Shown: one piece after another, positions 1-42,450 of the stretch | Numbering within the stretch: the first letter of the stretch is position 1 | Layout of the letters: each line of letters opens with the position of its first letter | DNA from: Delphinus delphis | Lineage: Eukaryota; Chordata; Mammalia; Artiodactyla; Delphinidae | NCBI RefSeq assembly: GCF_949987515.2 | Contig: NC_082694.2 | Location: forward strand, 15,555,958-15,619,957 | Direction of reading: 5' to 3' | DNA: 64,000 bases | The notes under the pieces: model-generated | What the model was told of the DNA's origin: nothing | The model's input: only the letters and a program-made list of their open reading frames with translations | Databases searched by the model: none | Position numbers and translations under genes: made by a program

Positions 1-905
1 GCGCCCGAAGATTCTGCAGTGCACAGCCTCCAGCAGCAGCCAGCAGCTTCACCAGGCACCTCCCTCCTCCCCACACAGTTTGGTAGCAGAGTGAGAAGGC
101 TTCCTGTAAACAGCTTTCCTTAGTGCACTAGAGAGCAGATTTCTGACGGGTTCCAGCGGGACAGATTTTCAGCAAGGTCTAGACTTCAGCCTTGGACACT
201 CTATGTCACCCCAAGGAGCAGTAGCTGTTCCTTCTATCTGCTATTCTTACCTTCTCTTATTACTAGCCATTTCCTCGTTGCTCCAGCCCCATTATAGCTA
301 TTAATTCCTGAAGTTAAACTTTCCCCGATCATATTTTTGTATGGTTTCTCTCTCCTGATTGGACCTGAATTAAGCTGGCACTAGCGTAGACTAGACAGTG
401 GCAGAGAACAAAAGGAAGTGGGGAGATTCAAAAGACACAAAGTAAAAGACAGGACTTGGTATTAGATTAGACAAGGGAAGTAGGGGTGAGGGGAAGATGA
501 CACCTGGAAAACTACCCACCCTATATAACTAGATGAATAAGGGAACCCTTCACCTACACAGAAACTTCCAGAAAGGGGTGACGATTGAGGAGAAAACTCA
601 CAAGCTCAGTTTTGAACAATGTTGAGCTTGAGTTGACTTTAAGACACCCAAAACATATCGAGTGGGCAGCTGGCTCTAAAGTTCAAGAATTTAGAGGAGT
701 CTGGCATTAAGACTGGAGTCATCTCCCTTAAACTGGTAAGTAAAGCCACAGGCATAGTTGAAATGGCCTAGGGAAAAAGTAAACAGTGGGAAGAAAGTGC
801 CTGGCAGAGTCTTGAGGGATCCCAACTCTTAATGGCTCGATAGAGGAAGATGAGCCCACAAAGGAATGCTGAAGCTGTAAGAGAGGCAGAGGAAAATAAG
901 GACAG
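1..905. other. Intergenic stretch without recognised gene
   Basis: No exon with a conserved reading frame or credible splice sites was recognised. The sequence is moderately AT-rich and unremarkable. It lies beyond the USP39 3' end; in human the next gene on that side is SFTPB, but nothing here resembles a surfactant protein exon. Confidence 0.5.
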
Positions 906-1231
906 TACGGTCGGCCCTCCACATCTGCAGGTTTTGTAGCCACAGATTCAACCAACCTCAGATTGAAAATATTCTGGAAAGAAAATTCCAGAAAATTCCA
1001 AAAAGCAAAACTTGAATTTGCCACATGCCTGGCGACTACTTACATAGCGTTTACATTGTATTAGGCATCGTAAGTAATCTAGAGATGATTTAAAGTATAT
1101 GCGAGGATGTGTGTAGGTCACATGCAAACACTGTGCCATTTTATATAAGGGACTTGAGCCTCCTCAGAATTTGGTGTCCACGGGGGTCCTGGAACCAATC
1201 CCCTGAGGATACCGAGGGGTGACTCTATTGT
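906..1231 (+). mobile_element. Tigger-type DNA transposon relic (MER2-like)
   Basis: The left end reads GGTCGGCCCTCCACATCTGC and the right end is its approximate inverted complement (GATACCGAGGGGTGACT). The interior contains TTCCAAAAAGCAAAACTTGA and TATATAAGGGACTTGAGC. Terminal inverted repeats and interior match the MER2 non-autonomous family of the TcMar-Tigger group as I remember it. It is diverged and no transposase is encoded. Confidence 0.75.
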
Positions 1232-1818
1232 GTCCCAGAAGCAAAGGGTGGCAGCCAGAGGTGCATGGCTCCTACCTCCCATTAAGAGAACTTGCTTCAG
1301 CTGACTGACGGCCACCAACGGCTGTATCTTCAGATCTCCCACATCTTCAGGTCTGCCACAGTGTCCAGGCCAAGGCCACCCTTCCTCCAGGCAGCTCCTA
1401 ATCAATGAGCTTGCCGAAAACCACTTCTGCTCGATTCTTCCGTGCTCCAGGCTTCCCACCGGCCTGGCTGAGAGGTTCAGAATTGCACTACAGTCAGATG
1501 CTCTTCCTACCTCCTTCCCTCCCTCTTTCCTCACACAGCTCTGCACTGTAGGTTGAAACCACCCACCTCCAGACTTCTAGTTAAGCCCAATAATAATTTA
1601 TCTCTTTCAGTCAGATATTTTGTTACTTAGAGATAAATGCATCCTAAACTGACACACCACCCACAGGCTGACAGGAAGAGACAAGCATGATGTCCACCAG
1701 ATAACAGACTATAGGGTAGACAGTTTGTGAGGATTTTTTTTTTTTTTAAATCCTCCCCTTAGGTAGCAGTCTAAGGGAAGGATATGAAACAAGAGGCTGG
1801 TTTAAAAACAGGAAAATA

Positions 1819-1824
1819 TTTAAT
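1819..1824 (-). terminator. USP39: Probable USP39 polyadenylation signal (ATTAAA)
   Basis: TTTAAT on the plus strand reads ATTAAA on the gene strand, about 435 nt past the USP39 stop codon. No AATAAA was seen between the stop and this point. This gives a 3' UTR of roughly 450 nt, plausible for this gene. No transcript evidence is available here. Confidence 0.45.
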
Positions 1825-2257
1825 CCATCCCAAAACACAAAGAAATGAAGAGAACTACAGGAAAACTATCTACCTATGATGGAAGAAGGGTGTTACTGGT
1901 TTCAAGCTCTAATTCCTAAAATCTTGAGGCTTTGATGCATAGAAGAAAACTATCTTGTCCTTCAGCTACCCCCAGCTATTCAGAAATAAATTACATACAT
2001 CTGTAAAAGAGTCCTGGCCTGCTAGAAGGGAGACAGACAGGAAGGAGAAAGGAGGATCCATCTACAATCAATTGATCAAAGACCAGCTGAGTGACAGCAC
2101 AGAGCCATCCTAGGCAGAAGGACCGGGGATGCTCTGGTGTGAACGAGGACACATAAAACCTGGGCTGGCTCAGGGGCTGGGCCATCAGCCTGTGCTCAGT
2201 ATTCGTATTTCCATCTTCAGCCAAAGCCCCCTGGGAGCAAAGCTCTAGATGCCTCCT

Positions 2258-32077
<29,820 letters not shown>

Positions 32078-32679
32078 CGCCACTACCGGCCGAGTCGCCC
32101 GGCGCAGACTCCAAGGAAGACCAAGCACGCGGCAAGCGGCCAATCAGGAGCGGCGCTGTTATCAAGCCCAAGGTTTTCTACGAGTCGCCGATGGGGACAA
32201 ATCAAGCCGCAGAGAACTTTTGGGAAGTACTACGCCTCTTGGGGGGGGGGCGGGTCTTTGCGGGTGCGCGCGCACCTGAGACCGATAGGCGGGCCTACTG
32301 CCACTTTACTCATTATTACCCGTTTAAAGAGGCAGGAACCTTTCACTGGCTGCGGAAATTCTGGATTAAAAAAAGTTGTCATTGGGCCCCAGGTGTCTTC
32401 AAGATACTCTGTGTCCCCAAACCAGAATTGGCAGGTCGTCTCCAGTCTCCGAGCCTCGGAGACCGACGGCCCTGCACAGAACTAGGCGACATCCCCAAGT
32501 CATCGCCTTCGTGGAGCAATCCGACGGCTCTAATTCCACATTTAGAGGATTGTTCTTGGTATCACAGAAAAATGCAAACGACGAGCAGAAGACTAGTGAC
32601 GCTACTGAAGCTCAAGCTTCAGGGTCTGTGACTTTCACGACCCCTTCCACAGCCCTGAACTATTCAATACTTTGTACAG

Positions 32680-33262
32680 TTCTACTGAGGTGTGATTGAC
32701 ATACAATAAAATTCACGTTTAGGGCTTCCCTGGTGGCGCAGTGGTTGAGAGTCCGCCTGCCGATGCAGGGGACACGGGTTCGTGCCCCGGTCCGGGAGGA
32801 TCCCGCGTGCCACGGAGCGGCTGGGCCCGTGAGCCATGGCCGCTGAGCCTGCGCGTCCGGAGCCTGTGCTCCGCAACGGGAGAGGCTGCAACGGTGAGAG
32901 GCCTGCGTACCGAAAAAAAAAAAAAAAAATTCACGTTTAAAGTGTGCAATTTGCTGAATACTGATAGAGGTATGTATACACTCTGAAACCACCACCACGA
33001 TCAAGATAATGAACCTAACCACCATCCACCAAGTGTTCCCCTGCCCCGACCATTGATCTTTCTGTCGCTAGAGATCAGTGTCACTTGTTAGAGTCTTATA
33101 TAAATAGAAGCACCCAGAGAGTCCTCTTTTTATCCCCGGCTTCTTTCACTCGGCGTGTTTGTTTTGAGATTCATCCAAGTTGTTGAGTGCTCGTTCCTTT
33201 TGATTGCTCAGCGGCATCCCACTGTACGGATGTACCAGTCTGTCCCTGTTCTAATCACGGAT
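32680..33262 (-). mobile_element. Old L1 3' UTR relic between USP39 and C2orf68
   Basis: The text TGAGGTGTGATTGACATACAATAAAATTCACG and its continuation after the nested SINE (TTAAAGTGTGCAATTTGCTG, GATCAAGATAATGAACCTAA) resembles old mammalian L1 3' sequence. It is interrupted by the CHR-2 at 32722-32925. Family and strand call are from memory. Confidence 0.55.
32722..32925 (+). mobile_element. CHR-2 SINE in the USP39-C2orf68 intergenic gap
   Basis: Complete CHR-2 with poly(A), flanked by the perfect duplication AAATTCACGTTTA at 32709-32721 and 32927-32939. It inserted into the older L1 relic between two divergently transcribed genes. Confidence 0.94.
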
Positions 33263-33374
33263 TCCTACTTTTATCTCTTTTTAAAGAGGATTCAAAAATG
33301 GCACAGTCTCAGACGCCTGAAAGGCCCTGGGTCCTCCCACGCCGAGAGTTAAGACATCGGTCCGGTGGGCGCCG

Positions 33375-34380
33375 AGACGAGCTGGGTAGCGGGAAAGTCC
33401 GCAGAGCTCTGGTGCTGCGCTGGCTGGAAGGAGTGTCCCCGCCGGCGGCGGCGCGGAGCCCCGGGCGGGCGCGGGCTGCGCTGGGCGGCCGGGGCGCCGC
33501 TGTGTGCCCTGCCCTGGCACTCGCCTCCTCACGACCTCTTTGGAGGTAGGTGATATCAGTGCCCTCATTTACAAATGAGTAAACTGAGACACAGCGGGGT
33601 GCAACAGTCAGCCAAGGTCACGCAGCTGGTGATGGAGTTTCACAGCATCCAAGCACAGGAAAAAGGACGGGAAGGCTCCACACCGAACGCTGAGTGGTGT
33701 GATGGGTGCTTTGTGTTTTTCTGGATTTTCTGATGTAGCAGCACTAAACCTAAATCCTGGTTTCCTACTGATAAGGTCACAACGAAAGAAAAGCCCCGCC
33801 CCGGAGTGGAAGTTGCGCATGCCCCATTGCCCCCCGCCCCGCCCGCTCCAGGAACTCCGCGCGCTGGGACATTCGGCCCGGCTGGCCATTTCCCGACCGA
33901 CGTCAGGGCGCAGGGTCGAAAGTCGAGCGAGGAGGGGCGCGGAGCTCTCGGGGCAGGAGGGTGGCAGTTGGGGCCGTTGAGGAGGCGGCGGCGGCGGCGG
34001 CGTTGGCGGCGGCTCCGCGCACAGGGTCTCCAGATGGAAGCGGCGCCGGGGCCCGGACCCGGGCTCTGCTGCAAGCCTGGCGGGCGGCTGGACATGAGCC
34101 ACGGCTTCGTGCACCACATCCGACGGAACCAGCTCGCCCGGTACCGCCCCGCCCCGCGCCACGGCTGCCAGTCCCAGCCTGGCCTGGCTCGGCTGTCCCT
34201 GACTCCCGCTCGGCTCCCCGCAGGGACGACTACGACAAGAAGGTGAAGCAGGCGGCCAAGGAGAAGGCGAGGAGGCGGCACACGCCCGCGCCCACTCGGC
34301 CCCGAAAGCCCGACCTGCAGGTGTACCTGCCGCGACATCGAGGTGAGGCCGCCCGCCCCGCGCGCTCTTCTGCCCCCGGG
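33375..34380 (+). promoter_or_regulatory. C2orf68: C2orf68 CpG-rich promoter region
   Basis: Two CpG-dense blocks (33400-33540 and 33800-34370) surround C2orf68 exons 1 and 2. A MIR-like relic (33545-33640) lies between them. A GGCCATTTCCCG element near 33883 sits about 150 bp upstream of the start codon. No TATA box was seen. Confidence 0.7.
33543..33640. repeat. MIR relic within promoter region
   Basis: Typical MIR wording: GCCCTCATTTACAAATGAGT, then AAGGTCACGCAGCTGGTGAT. It separates two CpG-rich blocks upstream of C2orf68. Confidence 0.65.
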
Positions 34381-35880
34381 CCCTCTGCCTCCACGCGCTC
34401 TTCTTTTCTGTCTGGGAAAAAACTATGTCCTACCTCCCAAGGCTCATTTCATCTCCAACGTCTATCTCGACGCTCCCCAATCGCCGCTCAGTGATTCTGC
34501 CCGCAGCACAGGGAGGGCTCAAGGCCCGCAGTTAAGCATCACTATTACCGGACGTCCCTGAGTCGGCAAGTTGTCCGCCGCTTTGCCCCCAGCGTACTAT
34601 ATTTTCGCACTCCCACCAGCTAACAGGAAAAAAGTTTGGCACAGCTCTAGGCGACGAGGACATAATTGTGGAATGAAGCCCAAACCCAGTTAATGGGTTT
34701 TTTTCTCCAGCTTACTTGTGATCTAGAGATTACAATAGTTAATGTGCGATGCTAAATTTTTTGAGCTTCTCTTATGAGTGTTTTTAGAGGTTATGTGCAG
34801 TCATTCATTTAGCTTTCAGAGGACCCGGTAAGATGGGAACTATTATCATTTCTGATTCACAGTCAGGGTAACAAGCAGAGAGAGGTTTCGTAACTTGTTG
34901 GAGATATCAGAGAAGTAAATGGCAGAGCCTGAATTTGAACCCAGGCAGAGCCCTATTCATCTCTCCACTACCTTACAACTGTGTAGACAGATGTGCACTG
35001 TATGTGCACTGTATACCGACTGCGTGGTAGGACTGTGCTGGTTCTGGGGCAGGGATACAAAGGTGAATAAAATTCCTGATAGGCGGCTGATTTCACACAC
35101 ACACACACACACACACACAGGGGTACATTCTGGGTCCATGAGAAGATTGGGGCTTTACAATATGTTTTCCTGTATCATCTCTGGGCAGGGGTTCCAGCAG
35201 CCTTCCTCCCTTCTCTCTCACTCTGGTTCATCCTTCCAGATGGCTCTACCCACCCAAGCAACCCAGGCTGTGAGGAGTCTGGTGAAAGCAGCAGTAGTGG
35301 CAGCTCTGAGCCAGAGCTCCCTGGCCATCAGCTCTTCTGCTTAGAATATGAGGCGGACAGCGGAGACGTCACTTCAGTTATCGTGTATCAGGTACGCCCG
35401 ATGGAAACAGCTGCAGCCTGAAGGTCCAGGGCCGTGATGGAAATCACTGCCGGACCTGGAGCCACTGTTTTCCTCAGGGCCAGTGGGAAGTGTTTGTTCC
35501 ACATGAGAGCACAGACTGCTGGGCGATGCTTTTGAGCACAAGTCACTCCCGTCACACAGTGATTCTCAGCGGGCAACAGGGAGGGCTCATGGCCCCCAAT
35601 TGAGAGTCACTATTACAGGGGACACCTGGGAAATGACAGGCATTGGCAAGAAGTTGTGAGTCAAACAGAGTTCTCTGAGAGTGTTGTCTAGGGACAGGGC
35701 AGGTCGCCTTTTCAGAAGAGGCCAGGCCCTGAGCTTCCTGACCCTTCCTCCACGTAGGATGATGATCCAGGAAGGGTGAGCGAGGAGGTGTCAGCACACA
35801 CGCCTCTGGAGCCACCCATGCGAGAGGCCCTCAAGTTGCGCATCCAGGAGGAGATTGCAAAGCGCCAGAACCGACACTGA
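34034..35880 (+). CDS. C2orf68: C2orf68, UPF0561 family protein (166 aa, 4 exons)
   Basis: Function is unknown. Coding exons: 34034-34140, 34224-34342, 35240-35391 and 35758-35880. Splice sites are GT-AG, phases fit, and 501 nt encode 166 aa, the human length. The N-terminus MEAAPGPGPGLCCKPGG is followed by a conserved HGFVHHIRRNQ block. A very basic stretch follows (KKVKQAAKEKARRRHTPAP, about residues 40-60), which could be a nuclear or nucleic-acid-binding signal. Next come a Ser-rich acidic linker (GESSSSGSSEPE), the conserved LFCLEYEADSGDVTSVIVYQ segment, and a C-terminal helix (PPMREALKLRIQEEIAKRQ). No signal peptide or membrane segment is visible. It is head to head with USP39, start codons about 2.0 kb apart. 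The first two exons sit in a CpG island; intron 1 is only 83 bp. Confidence 0.95.
35094..35119 (+). repeat. (AC)n microsatellite
   Basis: 26 bp of AC dinucleotide in C2orf68 intron 2, about 120 bp upstream of exon 3. Confidence 0.97.
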
Positions 35881-38830
35881 CCAGACTGGAGTCGCTGTCC
35901 AGGGAGCCGCCCCTAGTTTGGGGGTGCCAGGACCAGTCTGAGCTGATCTTGAGGACCAGCCCCCCCCCCCCCCCGCCCCAGAGCTGCCACATCCACAGGA
36001 AAAGGGTGTCACAGGGACTACGCCTGGCCACCTCCCTTGTAGCCATTCTTTCTCGTATATTGGCTCATTTGACCAGCCTAATGTTCTGGACGTTTTTGAG
36101 AATTTTGTTTGGTTAGCTTGGTGTTCTGGAAGCAAAGATTCCGGGGAGAGATGAGGCTTATGAGACCTTCTGCCAACGTGCTGCTTTCTCACCAAGGTCA
36201 CATGCCCCAGGGCATCTGACCACGCTGCTCCATAAGCCCCGTTTGTTATTTTATGGTTCCTTTCTTCTGTGTTTCTGTTCACTTCCATCCGTGCTTTCCT
36301 AGATCATCTTTTCAGCTCTGTTTCTTTGTTCTTTTCTTTCCTTCATCTTTTTTGTCTCCCAATCCATCAGTTCCACCCCGCCCCCCACCTCCCAGTGTGA
36401 CTGCTCAGCTGCGGATGCTCAGGACTTTGGAGATGGGGTACTGGGGTCTACCTTCCTGACAGGCTCTCCCAGTAATTCTGATACCAGTCGAGGGAGATGA
36501 TCTTCTTTGACGCCTACTTGTGAGGATGTCTTCCTCCCCTTCCGTGGTTTTTGCAGGTTTCTCCCATGCTCCACCGCTTCACACAGTCTAGGTAAGGAGA
36601 TCTAGAAAGATGATGCCAGGATTAAACTGTGAGGATTTCTTGCAGCAAAACCTGCCAGGGTTCGGACTACAGAATTCCAGCTTCCAGCCTCATCCCTAGC
36701 TGTGAACAGACCATCCTCTGTTCAGGCTAAAAGGGAATTATCAAAACAAGCCTGAAACCGCGTTTCCAAATGTGATTTAACAGCCTTGAATGTACATACA
36801 AAGGGAAATTCAACATTAGCAATAATTGTCTGTTTCAAGCCCTAGTTGGGAAAAAGAAAAAAAAAAAAAAAGCCTGAAGAGAGCCCTAGAGGGAGCGAAA
36901 CAAACCTCCTTCATCTGCCCTTCCCCTGCTCTGTGCTTTCTCCTTTCCTACCTCCCAGGAGTATAGAGTATATAAAACTCCCAGTAGATCCTGAGAATAA
37001 AGATCCCAGGAATATCACTGCTTTCACCTAAGTGAACATTTTTCCTAATGCAGGGTTGGGCTACAGTCTGAGAAATCCACAAGCGATCCCACGCACTGCA
37101 GTTCCAAGCCACTTCAGTTTTCCAGCAAATGGGCCTAACCTCAGTGACTTGAAGTATGGGGTTTAAGTGAGCCCGTGAGCACTGAGACTTCTTCAAACCA
37201 AAGCCCCCTGCCCCACAGGTCTTTCCTCATCAGGGTCTCAAGATCAGTCTGGCTGGTCCCTCTCAGCAGCTTTTCTCTTAAAGGACACCTGAGAGCACTT
37301 CTGGTTCATGCCCTATACACCCCTGCAAATCTACCCCCTCTGAAATGGGGCAAGGCAGCTACTTCGACTCCATCGTTAAAATGCAGCAAGTCGCAGCTCG
37401 CGGGGAAGGTGAGTGAGGTGGGTAAATTAGAAGGACCTGGTTGTGAAGGCAGCCAGGGACCAGCATGCTCTCGAGCCCCAGGGCTGGCCCAAGGTTAAAT
37501 GCCTTAAACTTGCCAGTCCTGGGCTCAGTTCTGCTTTCGAAGGAGAAAGTCTGTCCTCATTCAGCCAGGCTGCAAGTGCCTTTTGACTTTTAACGTTAAC
37601 TACCCTCCAGAGCCTCCCGGGTCGAGGAGACTATGCCATGTTCTATCCCCAATCTTCCTGCAGCTCAGCGCCAGTCATTTTAGTCTTCCAGCTCTTCAGC
37701 TGATCTTCTGACTTGGACATAGGATTTCACTGGAACTTTTAGGCTTCCTAGTCTGGAAATATTTTGAGGTTCGTCTTCTCACGGCTGGATGGCCCGTTTC
37801 CTGGATTTATTATAGAATTTAGAAACAAGTCCAGAAGAGGAGGTTGGGGGCATGGCACCTGAAATTTTAGCCTCCCTTCCTGTGAGAATTGTGTACCTAT
37901 CTTGTCCTTCTGTGTGTTTATCGTGTAATCCTAACACTCTCAGGTAAGAGAATGATGGTAATACCTTGCTTGCAAGCGTTTTCTTGAGGCCCTTTGCTTT
38001 ATATCAAGTGCATATCAAATATTTTCCACTCAAGAAAACATTCTAATTTGTAGCTAATTTGTGCCACGAGACTATATAAAGCGCTAAGCCTGGTACTTAA
38101 ATGAGGCATTGTCCTTCAGAGCAGGCCTGTTGGTGGTGATGGTATCATCACTGCAGGTGTGCCTGAGATGCTTCTCTGGTGATGGCCCTCAGCCCACTGA
38201 CAGCCTTACAGCTTCGCTCGTTGCTTCTGCCACACCTCATCCCAGTCCAAGGTAGTACTATCCAGTATGGTTACCGGACTTGCCTCTCGATGTCTTCCAG
38301 CTGTTTTCAAATATCAGTGCTTTGCCATCAAGGAGCATGTTCCAGAGCATTTCCCAGAGGCTCTAGAGATGTCCCAAAGAGGACTGTCCTGTGCTGTTTG
38401 GTGCGGTGGCAACAGCGTTAGACTAGCTGGGGCTTTCCGGCAGACTGCTTCGGAATCAACACTCATTTAACTAGATATATTCTCAGCCGCCTTAAAAAAC
38501 ACAGTCTTGTAGCCTGACAAGCATATCTGACGTTCATCCAAAATGAAGTGATCTTCACTTACTAAGGCTAAGCCTTGGATTTTAAGGCTTTGTGTTTCCT
38601 GGGCCACAGTGGGTGATCACTAATAGAAGGAAGCTGGGGCCTGCAGGGGCCTTGGGCTGTGCGAGAGCAAACACTTAAGCTTGAGTTCCAGCCAGCTGGC
38701 AAGTGTGGAGGTCTTTGAAGAAGGTAACGCAAGAAGGGAAAAGAAGAATGCAAAGCTTTTTGTACTGAGTGAGAGTAGGAGCCCGGCCAGCCGGTAGGAC
38801 CAACGTGGGCAATAAGAAATGCTTGTTCCT

Positions 38831-38943
38831 GGACTTCCCTGGCAGTCCAGTGGTTAAGACTCTACGCTTCCAATGCAGGGGACGCAGGTTCGATTGCTGG
38901 TCGGGGAACTAAGATCCCACATGCCTCACGACGTGGCCAAAAA
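38831..38943 (+). mobile_element. Short CHR-type SINE
   Basis: Runs from GGACTTCCCTGGCAGTCCAG to GACGTGGCCAAAAAA. Flanked by AAATGCTTGTTCCT (ending 38830) and AAATGCTTCTCCCT (38944-38957). Confidence 0.87.
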
Positions 38944-40050
38944 AAATGCTTCTCCCTGTGGATGAGCGTCTGAAAGGGACATTCCGTCTCCATTGTTCCA
39001 CTCTGAGGGGCACTGCCATCTAGAGATTAGCCCACGAAACTGGAAGAAACCCTTTGGGGTGGGGGGTATCCAATTTGCTGTGCATCTGACAGGATCTGTG
39101 GATGGTAGGGTAGGGATCCCCCAGCTGGTCACAAATATAAATGGGGCATATAGAAAGAAAACTAAGGACAGATTACTTTCCTACCTCTGAGCCTTCTTTG
39201 GGAAGAAGAACCATGGAATGGTGACAATTATCTGAAACGTTTTAAGCTCCCTCCTTGAACTCCTGTCCCTGAGGAATCAAATGACCAAGCCACCCCAGAT
39301 TTCCCCAGGAGGTGGAGTGATGCCAGAAGGGAAGAGAGTGAATGGCCCCTCTGCCTTCCCAGAGCCACCAGAATGAGACTGGTTGCACTGGCTGTGTCGT
39401 GTTAAGTGTGTAAAAAGCTATACATTCTTCTCTTTTCTCATTTCGTTTCTGCGTTTGGAAGAATAAAGTAACATGGAAATTATTTGAAAATCCTGGAAGG
39501 AAGGTACTTTTCAAATACAGTATTTTTTTCAGCCAATAAACTTACTATTTTTATAGCACTGTTTTTGCCAAGAGTTGTGAAATCACTTGTGTACATAAGG
39601 AAATGAAGATTACATGCTGCCCTAAAGTCATTCAGCAGCGCAGAATCAGCACTTGAAATCTCATCTCTTGTTCTGCCTATTTTAAGAACTGTCCTGGTTG
39701 GAGCATAACAAGTAGACTCACGTGGCATTAGAGCTGGAAAGGCCTTTTAAAGACATCTGGTCCTACTTTCTACCTGATACGCAACTCCTCCCTACCGACT
39801 ACCCATGAAGAGCCCTTCTGTCTTGGGCTAATTCTCTGTTTTAGGGATGACTCCAATTGTCATGTTAAACCCAAATCTGCCTCCTTGTCAAGGCTCTGGG
39901 GTGCTTGCCTTACCCCTACTTTAGGATAGATCGGCCAGTTTAGAACCTGAGTAGCCTTCTCAGGCCTTCCCCATGATCGTGGTGGGAGAGGAACTGAAAC
40001 CCAGCTCAACAGGTGATAGTAAATGTTGATTAAGAATTGCAAAGCGTCCA

Positions 40051-40247
40051 GGGGCCTTCTCTGGTGGTCCAGTGGTTAAGACTTCGCCTTCCAATGCAGG
40101 GGGTGCAGGTTCCATTCCTGGTCAGGGATCCCAGATGCTTCCCCGCCAAAAAACCAAAGCATAAAAAAAAGAAGCAATATTGTAACAAATTCAATAAAGA
40201 CTTTACAAATGGGCCACATCAAAAAAAGAAAATATATATATTTTTTA
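40051..40247 (+). mobile_element. Short CHR-type SINE with extended 3' tail
   Basis: The core GCCTTCTCTGGTGGTCCAGT runs to about 40150. It then continues through AATTCAATAAAGACTTTACA and an AT-rich tail before the second copy of the duplication. The 16-bp flanks AATTGCAAAGCGTCCA (40035-40050) and AATTGCAAAGCTTCCA (40248-40263) differ at one base. Confidence 0.85.
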
Positions 40248-41754
40248 AATTGCAAAGCTTCCAAAGCAGTAGGAAATGCTGAGTGTTCAGGGCACCATTG
40301 GGCAGATGAGAAAAAGGTGTCTGCTCCAAGGACAAGACCCCTGGGCAGGAAGTTGGTGCTTCTTGGTAAATTAGAGGCACTCTCTTGTCCTGGGGCACAG
40401 CATGGCCAGCAGACGGACTGGATTTTCCACCCCCCCGGTCCTTCAGCCAGGTTTCTTGTACGGTGATCGCTGTGCACTGCCATACTTTTTGACCCTGATT
40501 TAACTGCTTGTGCTGATGCAATTTGGAAGAGGGCCCTCCGACAGGTTTCCTATTTGCATTTTTACCTTCCACTAGGTCCAGAAAGGTTTCTCCTTCCTCA
40601 AGCTGTCGTCCAGTTAGTTTATCTTCTCCATTTCCCCCATGGTACAGGGCCCTGTTTCTGCCTATTACATTTGCTTCACCAGTGCTGCCGAACTTAAGCT
40701 CCCTGGCTCCCAGCAGCCTGGGCCCATGCTCCCTTCAAGTAAAGGTCTGTCAGCCGCAGTGTTGTCTCACAAGGGCTCCAACAGATATGCTGGGCTGCCG
40801 TTTAGAGTGCCAGTTACACTTCCAGTGTGTGAAAGGAAGATCTCCTGCTCTTTTAATCATGAAAAGAATGTCTAGGAGGGCACCCTTGGCCTGTTATGTG
40901 TGGACGAAGAATGTCTCCTGCCATGTCAGGAAAAAAGATGTGACCATCAAGCCTTTGGCCATCCCCAGCTGTGCACCCTGAGGGGATTCAGGGTGGAGAA
41001 AAGCAGGATACTGGCCCTAGATAGATAAGGTGCATATCAAAGGAGTGATTTCAATGAGCCCAGACTCTTGTATCTTCCCATACATAGAAAAGCGCTAATT
41101 CATTAACTTGAGGTGTCTGTTTACTGGTCTTTAATTAACAGTAAGCTTTTGATATTACAAATACCTGGGTTTTGCAAAAACTCCCATCCTGGCTTCTCCC
41201 CTGCTTCTTTGGAGCAGTCCCTCAGAGGTATCCGAGAGGCTTCCTCCAGGGCTTGAGTCCTCAGAAAGTCTACCGAATAAAACAATTCTCAACTTTTAGG
41301 TTGTGCATTTTTTTCATTCAACATAAATTTTGGTGAAGCTGTTGGGTAATTTATCCTCAGTATCCTGTTTGCTTTTTCCCAGATTGCTCTGGGTCTCCTG
41401 CCTTCCTCTCCTCTCTTTTGCCTCCCAACACCTGGCCAAGTGTGTCTACTTAGAATGGATATTGTTTCAAGTGAGTGTTCAGCAGTCAGGAAACACATTT
41501 TGGACACTGACTTCTGGACAGTACACTGTGTACTTGTACCCGGGAAAATAAAATGTATCTGATGAAAGTAGCCCTCCTCCAGAGTTTGCTGAGCCGAGGG
41601 AAGCAAAAGCCAAATCCAGAGCGCTGGTCTCCTCAGGAACAGCCAAGGCCTTGTGCTTGCTTCTCTGCAGACCCGCCTTGCCTTGGACAGCGGCAGGCAC
41701 GGGGTGCCACATGGAGGGAGGCTGCCCGAAGTCACTGTCGGCCAGTCCAGGCTG

Positions 41755-42450
41755 CAAAATGTGCGCGGCGGCTGAGGGAGGATTCTTCCAGCCACGTGCG
41801 CGGTGACAATCACACGTGCAGCGGAAAGGCAGTGCACACCCGGAGCTCCCCGCCTCCCGAAGCTTCCCCCGCAGGTGCAGGTAGACGGGACTATCCTTTT
41901 GGCATCGGTGTCAGAGCCTCCGCTGGGGTCGCATGCCACCGCCCTCGGCGTCCAGGTCCCCAGAAGTCGGGGCACCGCCCACCCTTCCAGCGTGACGCGG
42001 GCGCGGGGGCTCGGGAGTTGTAGTTCCCGGCTGGGCGCGAGCGCCAGGGCTGGGGCGGCGCGGACTCCACGTCCCGGCGGGCGGCGCGGCTCGGTCCGGG
42101 GCGCCGGGGGAGGGGCTGCTCGGCCCTTTAAACCATTCAGGGCAGCTCCGAGGGCCGCAGCCGGGGACGGCGCCACGCGGGGGCCGAGCAGACGCGGTGG
42201 CGGCGGCGGCGGGGCGCTCCGGGGAGGTGCGTACTGGGCCCCTTCGTCCCCCGGACCTGCGGAGGCGCGGGTCCCCGGATCCCGGGGCCTCGCGGACCGT
42301 GGGCTCCGGGCGCCCACGCGGGCGGGAGCGGGCCGGGCTGAGCTTCCCGCGTGAACCCGCCCCTTCCCCGCGGCGCTGGTGGTCAGGTGGCTGCCTGCCC
42401 CCGGCCGCCTCTCCACCCAGCCCCGGATCCCCTCCCAGGCTTTCCTTGGC
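41755..42450 (+). promoter_or_regulatory. TMEM150A: TMEM150A CpG island with first non-coding exon
   Basis: Very high CpG density. A GGGAGTTGTAGTTCCCGG element at 42013-42030 is palindrome-like and resembles the ZNF143 core ACTACAACTCCC on the minus strand. A likely non-coding first exon ends at the donor GGGGAG|GTGCGT near 42226. The exon holding the start codon probably begins after CTCTCTCCACCAG near 42749. Confidence 0.65.

Larger units (their letters stand above)
35881..41750. other. C2orf68 3' UTR and intergenic flank
   Basis: No further coding exon was recognised. AATAAA hexamers occur at 36996-37001, 39462-39467, 39535-39540 and 41276-41281, so the C2orf68 3' end cannot be fixed from sequence. 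A C15 homopolymer lies at 35960-35974, about 80 nt past the stop. Two short SINEs (38.8 and 40.1 kb) and a MIR-like piece (about 39.6 kb) are present; the rest is unannotated single-copy-looking sequence. Confidence 0.6.

Noticed and set aside
33608..34338. Minus-strand frames of 184 and 232 codons over C2orf68 exon 1
   Set aside because: They are antisense shadows of a CpG island; the plus-strand C2orf68 exons have the conserved protein and splice sites.
41289..42416. 375-codon minus-strand open frame across the TMEM150A CpG island
   Set aside because: It is antisense to a GC-rich promoter where stop codons are rare. The composition is Pro/Arg/Ala-biased, there is no known domain, and no matching exon in the human locus that I know of.
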